Below, one piece after another: positions 19,085 to 29,492 of a stretch of 64,000 bases of DNA (position 1 is its first letter; every line of letters begins with the position of its first letter). A program made the position numbers and the translations under genes. The stretch spans positions 182,246-246,245 of the forward strand of contig NZ_CAJEWD010000008.1 in NCBI RefSeq assembly GCF_903994045.1, in the 5' to 3' direction. The DNA is from Jeotgalicoccus meleagridis (GTDB lineage Bacteria > Bacillota > Bacilli > Staphylococcales > Salinicoccaceae). The notes under the pieces were generated by a model. That model saw only the letters and a list, made by a program, of their open reading frames with translations. It was not told the origin of the DNA and ran no database searches.

Positions 19085-20092
19085 CTATTCGTCTTCGTTA
19101 TATTGTGTAGGGTTCGTCATCTTATTAATGGAGTCTCTCATGCTTGTATCAGCTTCTACGTTTTTAAGATTGTAATAATCAGATGCAGAAATATTTCCAT
19201 CTTCGAGTGCCTTAGCAAATGCTAATGGTACACGTGATTCAGCTTCCACAACTTTAGCTCTCATTTCTTGTACGCGAGCTTTCATTTCTTGTTCTTGGGC
19301 TACGGCCATTGCACGACGTTCTTCTGCTTTAGCTTGGGCAATATTTTTATCTGCCACAGCTTGTTCTGTTTGTAGGTCTGCCCCAATGTTTTTACCGATG
19401 TCTACATCAGCAATATCGATAGATAGAATTTCAAAAGCTGTTCCTGCGTCTAGACCTTTAGATAGAACTGTTTGAGAAATACGTTCTGGGTTCTCTAATA
19501 CTTCAGCATGCTTATTAGATGAACCGATTGTAGAAATTACCCCTTCACCGACACGTGCGATAATTGTTTCTTCACCGGCACCACCGACTAATCTTTCAAT
19601 GTTAGCTCTAACTGTAATACGCGCTTTTGCTTTCACTTCAATACCATCTACTGCAACACCTGCAATAAATGGTGTTTCAATTACTTTAGGGTTTACACTC
19701 ATCTGTACAGCTTCTAAAACGTCACGACCTGCTAAGTCAATAGCTGCACAACGTTCAAATGTTAAGTTAATGTCTGCTCTTTGAGCAGCAATTAAAGCAT
19801 CAACAACACGGTCTACGTTACCACCAGCAAGAAAGTGAGATTCTAACTGATTAGTTTTTAACTGTATTCCTGCTTTATGCGCTTTAATCATTGGTTCAAT
19901 TACACGTTTTGGTTTAACACGTCTTAAACGCATTCCAACCAAGGTAAAGATTCCTACTTTAACCCCTGCAGCAATAGCAGAGATCCATAAGCCAATTGGT
20001 ACAAATGATAAGATGAATGCGATGATGATAATTGCAACGACTAAAATTAATAGTGTCACAATCGTACCACCTGTAATAAATCCTAAACTCAT
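19085..20092 (-). CDS. floA: Flotillin-like protein FloA
   Basis: A 335-residue FloA/YqfA scaffold of functional membrane microdomains. One or two hydrophobic hairpin segments lie at about 8-55, then an SPFH-type domain, and an Ala/Glu-rich coiled coil (about 230-300, [17 protein letters not shown]). GAGGAG lies 8 nt before the ATG. It follows nfeD by 18 nt; NfeD and flotillin-like proteins are a standard pair. S. aureus has the same arrangement. Confidence 0.96.
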   Translation of the reverse strand: MSLGFITGGTIVTLLILVVAIIIIAFILSFVPIGLWISAIAAGVKVGIFTLVGMRLRRVKPKRVIEPMIKAHKAGIQLKTNQLESHFLAGGNVDRVVDALIAAQRADINLTFERCAAIDLAGRDVLEAVQMSVNPKVIETPFIAGVAVDGIEVKAKARITVRANIERLVGGAGEETIIARVGEGVISTIGSSNKHAEVLENPERISQTVLSKGLDAGTAFEILSIDIADVDIGKNIGADLQTEQAVADKNIAQAKAEERRAMAVAQEQEMKARVQEMRAKVVEAESRVPLAFAKALEDGNISASDYYNLKNVEADTSMRDSINKMTNPTQYNEDE

Positions 20093-20110
20093 TGTCCACT
20101 CTCCTCTTGT

Positions 20111-20800
20111 TTATTCGTTCTCTTCAATTGGTCTAACAACTATTCTGGTACCTTCTACATAAATAATTTTAACTTTCACATCACTACTGATATACGATCC
20201 TTCTGCTACAGCGTCATAGCGTTCATCTCCGAGCCTAATGGTCCCAGAAGGTCTTAAAACAGTATGAGTTACAGCTTCTTGACCAACGAGATGAGAGCGA
20301 TCATCAAATGATGTATAACCAGATTCCTTATCTGTCGCATCATTTAAAATCAAGCGACTTAAAAATGGAATCTTTCTCTTTTTATGTTTCACAAATATCA
20401 CCCACTCCACGATTGCCAATATAAATATAACTGCTAGAAATATTGAATATAAGCCAATATTTCCACTGACAATAAGAATACTTAAGACAAATAAACCTAA
20501 ACCAATGACTCCTAATATCATACCGATGACAAAAAACTCTAATAGGATGAGTAAACCACTAATGAGTATTAAGACCAAGGTAGTTAAGCTACCATTGCCC
20601 GACAGAAGGTGACCAAGAAAGAATAATATTATAGAAAGAAATGCCAAGACGCCTACAATATTTATCCTGTTAGAAAATAGTTGGTAGATGGTCCCTAAAA
20701 AGAACATAGCTAATAACAGAAATGCCATAATGGGTGATGTAATCATATTTACAAAATTATTAAACAGTTCATTGATTGTAAATAAATATACAAAATCCAT
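20111..20800 (-). CDS. NfeD-like membrane protein
   Basis: A 229-residue NfeD-family protein (YqeZ-like, without the long N-terminal protease domain). Several hydrophobic segments at about 15-145 are followed by a C-terminal soluble OB-fold NfeD domain (about 165-229, LVGQEAVTHTVLRPSGTIRLGDERYDAV). It partners FloA in membrane microdomains. The ATG at 20800 is chosen because AGGAGG is 7 nt upstream; the longer frame from 20821 would put the ribosome site inside the gene. Confidence 0.9.
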   Translation of the reverse strand: MDFVYLFTINELFNNFVNMITSPIMAFLLLAMFFLGTIYQLFSNRINIVGVLAFLSIILFFLGHLLSGNGSLTTLVLILISGLLILLEFFVIGMILGVIGLGLFVLSILIVSGNIGLYSIFLAVIFILAIVEWVIFVKHKKRKIPFLSRLILNDATDKESGYTSFDDRSHLVGQEAVTHTVLRPSGTIRLGDERYDAVAEGSYISSDVKVKIIYVEGTRIVVRPIEENE

Positions 20801-20871
20801 AAGCATCCCTCCTAATACCAATTATACATTAAGCAGTGAAAATTGCGATAGTCAGGTAAAATTTTGTAGAC

Positions 20872-20902
20872 AAAAAAGAGCAGTGCATTATATGCACTGC
20901 TC
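20872..20902 (-). terminator. rpsU terminator
   Basis: An 11-bp stem GAGCAGTGCAT/ATGCACTGCTC with a 3-nt loop, followed on the minus strand by six T. It isolates rpsU from nfeD. Confidence 0.9.
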
Positions 20903-20936
20903 AAAAATATATCACTTATCAGAGGGAAGAGTGATA

Positions 20937-21113
20937 TTATTTGAACTTACGCTTACGCGCAGCTTCAGATTTTTTCTTACGTCTTACACTAGGTTTTTCG
21001 TAGTGCTCTCTTTTACGAGCTTCTTGAAGCGTACCGCTTTTAGAAACTGTACGTTTGAAACGACGTAAAGCATCTTCTATTGGTTCGTTTTGTCTAACAA
21101 CTGTTTTTGACAT
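20937..21113 (-). CDS. rpsU: 30S ribosomal protein S21
   Basis: A 58-residue S21: it begins [19 protein letters not shown] and ends in a basic Arg/Lys tail (EAARKRKFK). S21 binds the 30S platform and helps start translation. GGAGGGAGGG lies 8 nt before the ATG, an unusually rich ribosome site. It has its own promoter and terminator, so it is monocistronic. In many bacteria rpsU heads the dnaG-sigA operon; here it lies 10 kb away, as in Bacillus. Confidence 0.98.
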   Translation of the reverse strand: MSKTVVRQNEPIEDALRRFKRTVSKSGTLQEARKREHYEKPSVRRKKKSEAARKRKFK

Positions 21114-21182
21114 TTGTTTTTCCCTCCCTCCGATAATGCAAAAGGCTAATTAACATAGTAAATATATACTATGTACTTAAAT

Positions 21183-21212
21183 ATTATAATATATGTTGTT
21201 AAGTTCAGTCAA
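21183..21212 (-). promoter_or_regulatory. rpsU promoter and leader hairpin
   Basis: On the minus strand, -35 TTGACT (21207-21212) and -10 TATAAT (21183-21188) are 18 bp apart. The transcribed leader contains an inverted repeat ACATAGTA/TACTATGT at 21153-21160 and 21167-21174. Confidence 0.75.
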
Positions 21213-21219
21213 CGTTAAA

Positions 21220-21885
21220 TTAATAATCAAAGTCTGAAACTGCACCTTCTACAATTGCAATTCCGCTAGAGGCACCAATTCTAGTCGCACCTGCAGTGAT
21301 CATAGCATCTGCATCTTCTTTAGAGCGAACGCCACCACTCGCTTTAACACCTAGGTCTTCTCCAACTGTTTGACGCATAATTTTGACAGCTTCAACACTT
21401 GCGCCAGCACCATTAAATCCTGTAGAAGTTTTAACAAAGTCAGCACCAGCTTCTTTAGATAAACGAGAAGCTGTTTTAATTTCTTCATCTGTTAAAAGAC
21501 TCGATTCAATAATTACCTTAACCAAGGCTTCTTTATTCGCAGCGTCAACGACACTTTGTATGTCAGATTTAACATAATCTAAGTTGCCGTCTTTTAATTG
21601 CCCTAGGTTAATCACCATGTCAATTTCGTCAGCACCATTTTCTATAGCATTTTTAGTTTCAAATGCTTTAGTTTCTGAACTTGTTGCACCATGAGGAAAA
21701 CCTATTACAGTACATACTTTAACTTCACTATCTTTAAGTGCTTCATGAGAAGTACTCACCCATGAAGGCTGTACACAGACACTGAAAAAACCGTATTGAT
21801 CTGCTTCACTACAAAGCTCAAGGATTTCTTCTTTTTGAGCTGTTGGGCTCAGTAAAGTGTGGTCGATATATTTTGCTAAATTCAT
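21220..21885 (-). CDS. deoC: Deoxyribose-phosphate aldolase
   Basis: A 221-residue class I aldolase that cleaves deoxyribose 5-phosphate to glyceraldehyde 3-phosphate and acetaldehyde. The Schiff-base lysine lies in FVKTSTGF (near 153), with [10 protein letters not shown] before it and VKASGGVRS after it. The ATG at 21885 with AGGAGTG 5 nt upstream is chosen over longer frames. It sits 49 nt after rsmE, where B. subtilis and S. aureus carry mtaB, so this is a local rearrangement. No other deoxynucleoside catabolic gene is beside it. Confidence 0.95.
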   Translation of the reverse strand: MNLAKYIDHTLLSPTAQKEEILELCSEADQYGFFSVCVQPSWVSTSHEALKDSEVKVCTVIGFPHGATSSETKAFETKNAIENGADEIDMVINLGQLKDGNLDYVKSDIQSVVDAANKEALVKVIIESSLLTDEEIKTASRLSKEAGADFVKTSTGFNGAGASVEAVKIMRQTVGEDLGVKASGGVRSKEDADAMITAGATRIGASSGIAIVEGAVSDFDY

Positions 21886-21934
21886 ATTTACACTCCTATA
21901 ATCAAATTTTCTGCTTAATAATATCATAGTATTC

Positions 21935-22651
21935 TTATTCTATACAGCTAGCAATAACAGAAAGTGCATAAAGCGGTGCTGTCTCTGCTCTTAGGATTCT
22001 AGGTCCTAGTGTAATATTGTTAGCATCTTTAAAATCATCAACTTCTTTATCAGTAAAGCCACCTTCTGGTCCAAAAATAAAAGCGATATTTTTAGCTTCA
22101 GTGTCTCTTAGTACATCTCTAATTTTTTGGCCTTTAAAATTATTATTTTCATAAGCAAAAAGTACGGTATCAAAACTAGAAAAGTCTATTTCTTTTAAAG
22201 TGCCATCAAATCTAATAGTGGGAATATGAAGCCTTTTACTTTGCTCTGCTGCTTCTGTCGCAATTTTTTCAAATCGTTCTAGTCGATTACTTTCTTTTTT
22301 TGAATTTAATCTAACTACACTACGCTCTGCTTTATAGAGGACGAAGGCATGAGCTCCGAGTTCAGTAGATTTTTGAATGACAATATCCATCTTGTCGCCC
22401 TTTAAAAGTGGACTAAAAATTGTAATATTAACAGGCATTTCAACAACATGATCCACTTTTTCAACTACTTGATAAGCCAGTGGGTCTATACTATTTAGCT
22501 TCACTAAATAAGCTTGTGAGTGGCTATCCACTACGGTGAATACATCATCTACGTTTGACCGCATTACATTGATAATGTGATGTCTATGCTCACTGTCCAT
22601 TTCATACGTCTGGTCCACTGATAATTCTTCTTTTACAAAGTATCTTTGCAT
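21935..22651 (-). CDS. rsmE: 16S rRNA (uracil(1498)-N3)-methyltransferase
   Basis: A 238-residue SPOUT-fold methyltransferase that makes m3U1498 in 16S rRNA. It has an N-terminal PUA-like domain (about 1-70), then [32 protein letters not shown] and [16 protein letters not shown], which form the knot and SAM site. The ATG overlaps the prmA stop (TAATG). The dnaJ-prmA-rsmE order is conserved in Bacilli. Confidence 0.95.
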   Translation of the reverse strand: MQRYFVKEELSVDQTYEMDSEHRHHIINVMRSNVDDVFTVVDSHSQAYLVKLNSIDPLAYQVVEKVDHVVEMPVNITIFSPLLKGDKMDIVIQKSTELGAHAFVLYKAERSVVRLNSKKESNRLERFEKIATEAAEQSKRLHIPTIRFDGTLKEIDFSSFDTVLFAYENNNFKGQKIRDVLRDTEAKNIAFIFGPEGGFTDKEVDDFKDANNITLGPRILRAETAPLYALSVIASCIE

Positions 22652-23586
22652 TAAATCACCTTTTTACTCAGTATAGCTACCCAACCGTCTTCTACAAGCG
22701 TTTCTTGAACCTGAAATCCGACAGCTTCTAAATGATTAATAATCTCATCTTTCTTTTCAACAATAATACCTGAAGAGATAAAATAACCATCATTATTTAA
22801 GTGACTATAGGCATCGGTAATCATATCATCAATAATATGAGCTAAGATATTAGCAATCACAACATCATATTGATCATTTTCATCTTTTAAAAGGTCACCC
22901 TTCTCAACAGTAATATCCTCACTGCAATCATTTAGTTTAATATTTTCTGTTGCAACTTTTAAAGATAATTCATCAATATCTGTCGCTTTGATGCTTCTTG
23001 CACCAAGTAAGTGAGCACCAATGGAAAGAATACCCGAACCTGTACCGACATCAATTACCTTTTGATGATCTTCAATAATATCTTCCATCAAAGTTAAACA
23101 AAGACTCGTCGTTGCATGATCTCCTGTTCCAAAAGCCATACCAGGATCTATTTTAATGACCTTATCACTTTCAGAGACAGCGACTTGATCAAATTCCCAA
23201 GAAGGAACAATAAAGAAGTTTCGACCAACTTTAAAATTATGAAAATGTTTCTTCCATTCATTTTCCCAATCTTCTTCATCTATAATGTTTTTACTTATTG
23301 TAATTTGTTCTCGATCAACTAAGTCATTATTTGCAATGAATGTTTCAATTTGTCTTAACTTCTCATCAATGTCCATGGTCTCATCAAAATAAACAATTAA
23401 CCTAAGACCAGATTCTGGATAATCTTCTGGATTTAAGCGAAATTTAGCATCGAAGTCATCAATATCAGACCTTAGTGTGTCCACAGAATATTCTATGGCC
23501 ACACCTTTTGCTATGGTATTTAAAAAACTCGTCAATACTTCTTCATTATCGACATTACTACTGATTGTAACCTCATGCCATTTCAT
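22651..23586 (-). CDS. prmA: Ribosomal protein L11 methyltransferase
   Basis: A 311-residue methyltransferase that trimethylates L11. The N-terminal L11-recognition domain covers about 1-90. The catalytic domain has DPGMAFGTGDHATT (about 149-162), SAM motif VIDVGTGSGILSI and DVVIANILAHII. AAGGGTGAG precedes the ATG. It follows dnaJ by 2 nt and is coupled to rsmE. Confidence 0.96.
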   Translation of the reverse strand: MKWHEVTISSNVDNEEVLTSFLNTIAKGVAIEYSVDTLRSDIDDFDAKFRLNPEDYPESGLRLIVYFDETMDIDEKLRQIETFIANNDLVDREQITISKNIIDEEDWENEWKKHFHNFKVGRNFFIVPSWEFDQVAVSESDKVIKIDPGMAFGTGDHATTSLCLTLMEDIIEDHQKVIDVGTGSGILSIGAHLLGARSIKATDIDELSLKVATENIKLNDCSEDITVEKGDLLKDENDQYDVVIANILAHIIDDMITDAYSHLNNDGYFISSGIIVEKKDEIINHLEAVGFQVQETLVEDGWVAILSKKVI

Positions 23587-23588
23587 CT

Positions 23589-24707
23589 TTACTCACCCTT
23601 AAAGAAACGTCTTGTTTTATCGATAAAATTCTCTTGTTGCTCAGAGATATCTTCACCATTTTCAGCTGCTAATTGCTTGAATAAGTCGCGTTCTTTTTCT
23701 GATAGTTTTGTCGGTGTTACGACCGTTACTGTCACATACTGATCACCGTAACCAAATCCTTGGACGTTTTTAACACCTTTTTCTTTAAGTCTAAAGCGTT
23801 TGCCTGATTGTGTGCCGGCAGGAATTGTTAACATGATTGATGAATTAATCGTTGGTACTTTTAGTTCATCACCTAAAGCTGCTTGAGCGAAGGAAATATT
23901 CAAGTTGTAGTGAATGTCATCTCCATCTCTCGTAAATCTCTTATCCGCTTTAACTCTAAAGACAATGTATAAGTCCCCTGCTGGGCCGCCGTTGATACCA
24001 GGCTCACCTTGTCCGGATAGACGAATTTGTTGTCCATTGTCTATACCTTCAGGTACTTTTACTTCAATATCAACATTTTTAGTCACTGTACCGTGACCAT
24101 TACATTTGTCACATGGATGTTCAATTTCTTGACCAGTTCCACCACAAGTTGGACAAGTTCTTTGGGTTTGAACACGACCAAATGGTGTGTTTTGTTCAAC
24201 TGAAACATGACCTGAACCAGAACAAGTTTTACATGTTGATTTAGATGTTCCAGGTTTTGTTCCGTCCCCATCACACACATCACAAGTGACTTCTTTTTTA
24301 ATTGTCACTGTCTTAGTCGTACCAAAGACTGCTTCTTCAAAAGAAACTGACATTGTGTATTGAAGATCATCACCTTTTCTAGGAGCATTCGGGTCACGTC
24401 TTGCACCCCCACCAAAGAATGATGAGAAGATATCTTCGAAGCCACCAAAGCCGCCGCCTTGGAAACCACCGCCACCAAAACCACCTTGTGAATTCATACC
24501 TTCGTGACCGAAACGGTCGTATTGTGCACGTTTATTTTCATCAGATAAAACTTCATACGCTTCAGAAACTTCTTTAAATTTTTCTTCAGAGCCATCTTTC
24601 ATATCTGGGTGATATTTCTTTGATAGTTTACGATAGGCCTTTTTTATTTCATCTTGTGTTGCATTTTTATCTAAACTGAGTATTTCATAATAATCTCTTT
24701 TAGCCAC
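23589..24707 (-). CDS. dnaJ: Chaperone DnaJ
   Basis: A 372-residue Hsp40 that stimulates DnaK ATPase and delivers substrates. It shows the J domain ([13 protein letters not shown] at about 33-35), a Gly/Phe-rich linker (about 75-105), and four CxxCxGxG zinc motifs ([32 protein letters not shown]). The start is GTG (24707) with GGAGGG 7 nt upstream; the longer TTG frame (24722) would begin in the ribosome site. A terminator-like hairpin separates it from dnaK. Confidence 0.96.
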   Translation of the reverse strand: MAKRDYYEILSLDKNATQDEIKKAYRKLSKKYHPDMKDGSEEKFKEVSEAYEVLSDENKRAQYDRFGHEGMNSQGGFGGGGFQGGGFGGFEDIFSSFFGGGARRDPNAPRKGDDLQYTMSVSFEEAVFGTTKTVTIKKEVTCDVCDGDGTKPGTSKSTCKTCSGSGHVSVEQNTPFGRVQTQRTCPTCGGTGQEIEHPCDKCNGHGTVTKNVDIEVKVPEGIDNGQQIRLSGQGEPGINGGPAGDLYIVFRVKADKRFTRDGDDIHYNLNISFAQAALGDELKVPTINSSIMLTIPAGTQSGKRFRLKEKGVKNVQGFGYGDQYVTVTVVTPTKLSEKERDLFKQLAAENGEDISEQQENFIDKTRRFFKGE

Positions 24708-24742
24708 AGTTTTTCCCTCCAACAGTCATATATATTACCATT

Positions 24743-24778
24743 TAAAAAAGTCAAAGCCAAACGCATTGGCTTTGACTT
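24743..24778 (-). terminator. Hairpin terminator between dnaK and dnaJ
   Basis: A 12-13 bp stem (AGTCAAAGCCAA/TTGGCTTTGACT) with a 5-nt loop is followed on the minus strand by six T. It should end part of the hrcA-grpE-dnaK transcript and lower dnaJ, prmA and rsmE output. Confidence 0.8.
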
Positions 24779-24792
24779 AAATGTTGAAGATT

Positions 24793-26655
<1,863 letters not shown>

Positions 26656-26663
26656 TTAAGTTA

Positions 26664-27260
26664 TTACTCGCTTACCTTAACCATTGATGGTCTGATAACG
26701 CGGTCTTTTAAAATATAGCCCTTTTGAAATTCTTCGATTACAAGACCTGACGCTTTACCTTCAACCTCTTCTGTCATAACAGCTTGGTGGAAGTTAGGGT
26801 CAAATTCCTGATCGAGGGCATCGATGACTTTAATGTCATGGTTTTCTAATGACTCTAAGAGATTTCTATAAACCATATCGACACCTTTATTTAAAGCGAT
26901 AAAGCTCTCTTCTTCGCCTTCAATTGCAAGTGCGCGTTCTAGATTATCGATGACCGGCAAGAGATCTTCAGCAAATTTCTGATCTTTGTACTTATTATTA
27001 AGTTCCATCTCTTGGCGATTACGTCTCTTAAAGTTTTCAAACTCTGCCATTAGTTTTAAATATTTGTTTTCATTTTCTTCAACTGCTTGTTGAAGCTCTT
27101 TAATTTTTTCGTCTTTAGGATCTTCTTCTGTGTCTACTACATCTTCAGCTTCATTTGAAGCCTCATTCTTTTCTTCTGTTGTTTCGACCGCTTCTTCAGC
27201 TGATGTAGTTGAAGTTTCTTTAACTTCTTCTGAAGTAAGATCTTTGTTTTCTTCTGACAA
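26664..27260 (-). CDS. grpE: Nucleotide exchange factor GrpE
   Basis: A 198-residue exchange factor that releases ADP from DnaK. A Glu/Thr-rich disordered N-terminus (about 1-50) leads into a long coiled coil (ELQQAVEENENKYLKLMAEFENFKRR) and a C-terminal beta domain ending VIRPSMVKVSE. The start is TTG (27260), with AAGGAGTG 6 nt upstream. It follows hrcA by 3 nt. Confidence 0.96.
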   Translation of the reverse strand: MSEENKDLTSEEVKETSTTSAEEAVETTEEKNEASNEAEDVVDTEEDPKDEKIKELQQAVEENENKYLKLMAEFENFKRRNRQEMELNNKYKDQKFAEDLLPVIDNLERALAIEGEEESFIALNKGVDMVYRNLLESLENHDIKVIDALDQEFDPNFHQAVMTEEVEGKASGLVIEEFQKGYILKDRVIRPSMVKVSE

Positions 27261-27263
27261 TCT

Positions 27264-28232
27264 CTACACTCCTTTTTTAAATGAGTGAAGCAAGTTTATG
27301 ACGTGCTTGTAACCCATTAATTCCGGCCCAATCACCATCAAGTTCCCACTCAGTCCACTATAATCAAAATTAGTCGTGATAACTGAAATGGATTTATAAC
27401 TATCATCTAACTCATCGCCAAAATAAATATTAACATCATTAGATGACAATTGCTCCACAGTTTGTTGTAGCGACTCTGATTCAATATCCTCATAGATATG
27501 CTCCAGAGTATCTAGTTCATCTTTCATATCTTTAAGTAGAAAAGAAAAACCAGCATGGCCAACCGTTCGTCTTGGTTTTACAATAGCCGCATTAATTTGA
27601 GTTGACAATTGATCAAACAAATGACGAATTTCAGTCGGGACGACTGTATTTTCATTTAGTATTAAGCGTGAATCACCAAGTCTCTTATCCATGAGTAAGT
27701 TGTTGAAAAAGTTACTTAACTTAGATAAGTCTTCAACAGTTACTCCACGGCCTGTCTTAACAGGAAGTTGTTTAATATTTCCTGTATCTAAAACAATAAT
27801 TGCAATGCCAGCGCTATCAGTTAAAGGCGTGATATACATGCCTTTAATTCTCTCATCTTCATCAGTAAGTGAAACTTGAGTTAAGTGACCCAGTCTCTCA
27901 CTAATTGATGTTGCTAGAGATTGCGTGAAGTTCTTGGTATTATCTACCGGTGTATTGAACTCAATAGGCTGTGGTGGGTCTTGGATGATTTCATACTTTA
28001 GTTCCTCAATATAATACTTCAAGGCTTTTCTTGATGGCATACGTCCAGAAGACGTGTGCACTTTAACTAAATATCCTTCTTGTTCTAAAGCAGCCATATC
28101 ATTTCTGATTGTTGCACTAGATACATTGAATTGATATTTATTTAATAAATAGTTGGAACTAATAGGTGTCATTACTTCCAGAAAATCATCTACGATTAAT
28201 TCTAAAATGATTTTCTGCCTCTCAGTTAGCAA
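27264..28232 (-). CDS. hrcA: Heat-shock repressor HrcA
   Basis: A 322-residue repressor that binds CIRCE and is kept active by GroEL. The N-terminal winged helix (about 1-75) includes VSSATIRNDMAALEQEGYL and HTSSGRMPS. The rest is a GAF-like and dimerisation region ending in VIGPELMGY. The start is TTG (28232) with GAGGTG 5 nt upstream. It heads the operon and lies directly behind its own CIRCE site. Confidence 0.96.
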   Translation of the reverse strand: MLTERQKIILELIVDDFLEVMTPISSNYLLNKYQFNVSSATIRNDMAALEQEGYLVKVHTSSGRMPSRKALKYYIEELKYEIIQDPPQPIEFNTPVDNTKNFTQSLATSISERLGHLTQVSLTDEDERIKGMYITPLTDSAGIAIIVLDTGNIKQLPVKTGRGVTVEDLSKLSNFFNNLLMDKRLGDSRLILNENTVVPTEIRHLFDQLSTQINAAIVKPRRTVGHAGFSFLLKDMKDELDTLEHIYEDIESESLQQTVEQLSSNDVNIYFGDELDDSYKSISVITTNFDYSGLSGNLMVIGPELMGYKHVINLLHSFKKGV

Positions 28233-28244
28233 ATAATCACCTCA

Positions 28245-28271
28245 TTAGCACTCTTATCTCTTAAGTGCTAA
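28245..28271 (-). promoter_or_regulatory. CIRCE operator
   Basis: TTAGCACTC, a 9-nt spacer, then AAGTGCTAA. It matches the consensus TTAGCACTC-N9-GAGTGCTAA except at one position. It lies 13 nt before the hrcA start, between promoter and ribosome site, so HrcA represses its own operon. Confidence 0.95.
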
Positions 28272-28275
28272 TTAT

Positions 28276-28304
28276 AATTTATCAAATAGGTCAAAATAAG
28301 TCAA
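28276..28304 (-). promoter_or_regulatory. hrcA operon promoter
   Basis: On the minus strand, -35 TTGACT (28299-28304) is 17 bp from TAAATT (28276-28281). A better -10 sequence, TATAAT, lies at 28271-28276 but has no matching -35; which one is used is unclear. Confidence 0.55.
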
Positions 28305-28324
28305 GGATTAGCTCGCTTTATTTT

Positions 28325-29437
28325 TTAGAGTAAAAATTCTGCAAAAACGTCGTTACCAATCATACGTCCCTGTTCAGTTAAACTGATGAATCCTGACTCT
28401 CTTTTTATCAATTTTTTTGCATGCAATTCTTTTAAAACTTTACCGTAAATTGAATCGATTGAAGTATTATATTTATCGAAAAATCTCTGTTCACTAACGC
28501 CTTTATTTAAGCGTAAACCTAAGAACATTTCTTCTTCGTACTTATCTTTTAAGGCTAACTTAAGTTCCTCTTTTACAACGCTGCCAGTATCTTTCATACT
28601 ATTAATATAATGATTGACAGGCTTAATGTTGTAGTAACGAACATCACCCGTGTAACCATGACTACCAGCACCTGCTCCAATGTAGGGTTCATTTAACCAA
28701 TAGGTCTTGTTGTGATGAGATTCATGCACTTTAGTCGCAAAGTTGGAGATCTCATATTGAGGGTAGCCGAGTGCTGACAATCCATGTATTACCTTATCAT
28801 ATTTTTCCCCTTCTTCTATACTGCCAGCTATAGACATTTTCCCTGCCTTAATTTTGTTATAAAAGACAGTATGAGGCTCAATGATTAAGGAATACCAAGA
28901 GACATGCTTAGGTTTTAGTTCAGATATATATTTTAAACTCATATCAATATCATCAAACGTTTCGCCTGGTAAATTATACATCAAATCTATGGAGTAGTTG
29001 GTTAAGCCGATTTTTTCTAAGTGATTAATGCTATTGAAGATGTCATCTTTCTTATGCGTTCGTCCGAGCACCTTTAGTAGATCATTATTGAAGGTCTGAA
29101 CACCCAAACTTACTCGGTTGACGCCGTAGTTTTTTAAGATATCTAGTTTACTTGTAGTTAATTCATCTGGATTTGCTTCGAAAGTAAATTCATCTGTTAC
29201 TTTAAAGTGTTCCGTGACATAACTTAAGAGTCTATTTAATTGTGCTTCATTTAAAGCAGTTGGCGTTCCACCACCGACATAAATTGTTTTTAAAGTCATG
29301 TCTCCATATGCTGATAATTCTTGAATCAGCGCTTCAATATAGTCGTCGACTGGCTGATTTTTTATTAACACCTTATTAAAATCACAATAGGTACAAATGC
29401 GATTGCAAAAAGGAATGTGGATATACATACTATCCAT
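28325..29437 (-). CDS. hemW: Radical SAM haem chaperone HemW
   Basis: A 370-residue radical SAM protein related to HemN that binds haem and aids its insertion into targets; it lacks coproporphyrinogen oxidase function in known homologues. The CxxxCxxC cluster motif is in FCNRICTYCDF (about residues 11-21), followed by YVGGGTP and a C-terminal HemN domain. The ATG at 29437 with AGGAGG 6 nt upstream is chosen; a longer frame from 29503 would overlap lepA. It follows lepA. Confidence 0.93.
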   Translation of the reverse strand: MDSMYIHIPFCNRICTYCDFNKVLIKNQPVDDYIEALIQELSAYGDMTLKTIYVGGGTPTALNEAQLNRLLSYVTEHFKVTDEFTFEANPDELTTSKLDILKNYGVNRVSLGVQTFNNDLLKVLGRTHKKDDIFNSINHLEKIGLTNYSIDLMYNLPGETFDDIDMSLKYISELKPKHVSWYSLIIEPHTVFYNKIKAGKMSIAGSIEEGEKYDKVIHGLSALGYPQYEISNFATKVHESHHNKTYWLNEPYIGAGAGSHGYTGDVRYYNIKPVNHYINSMKDTGSVVKEELKLALKDKYEEEMFLGLRLNKGVSEQRFFDKYNTSIDSIYGKVLKELHAKKLIKRESGFISLTEQGRMIGNDVFAEFLL

Positions 29438-29457
29438 ACTTACCCTCCTAATATTAA

Positions 29458-29481
29458 AGGAGAAATCTAATGATTTCTCCT
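29458..29481 (-). terminator. Weak hairpin between lepA and hemW
   Basis: A 10-bp stem AGGAGAAATC/GATTTCTCCT with a 4-nt loop, followed on the minus strand by only three T and then AATATT. It may attenuate rather than end transcription into hemW. Confidence 0.5.
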
Positions 29482-29492
29482 CTAGTTTGAAT

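Noticed and set aside
20688..21068. 126-residue plus-strand ORF across nfeD and rpsU
   Set aside because: It spans two real minus-strand genes and the rpsU terminator and encodes no recognisable protein.
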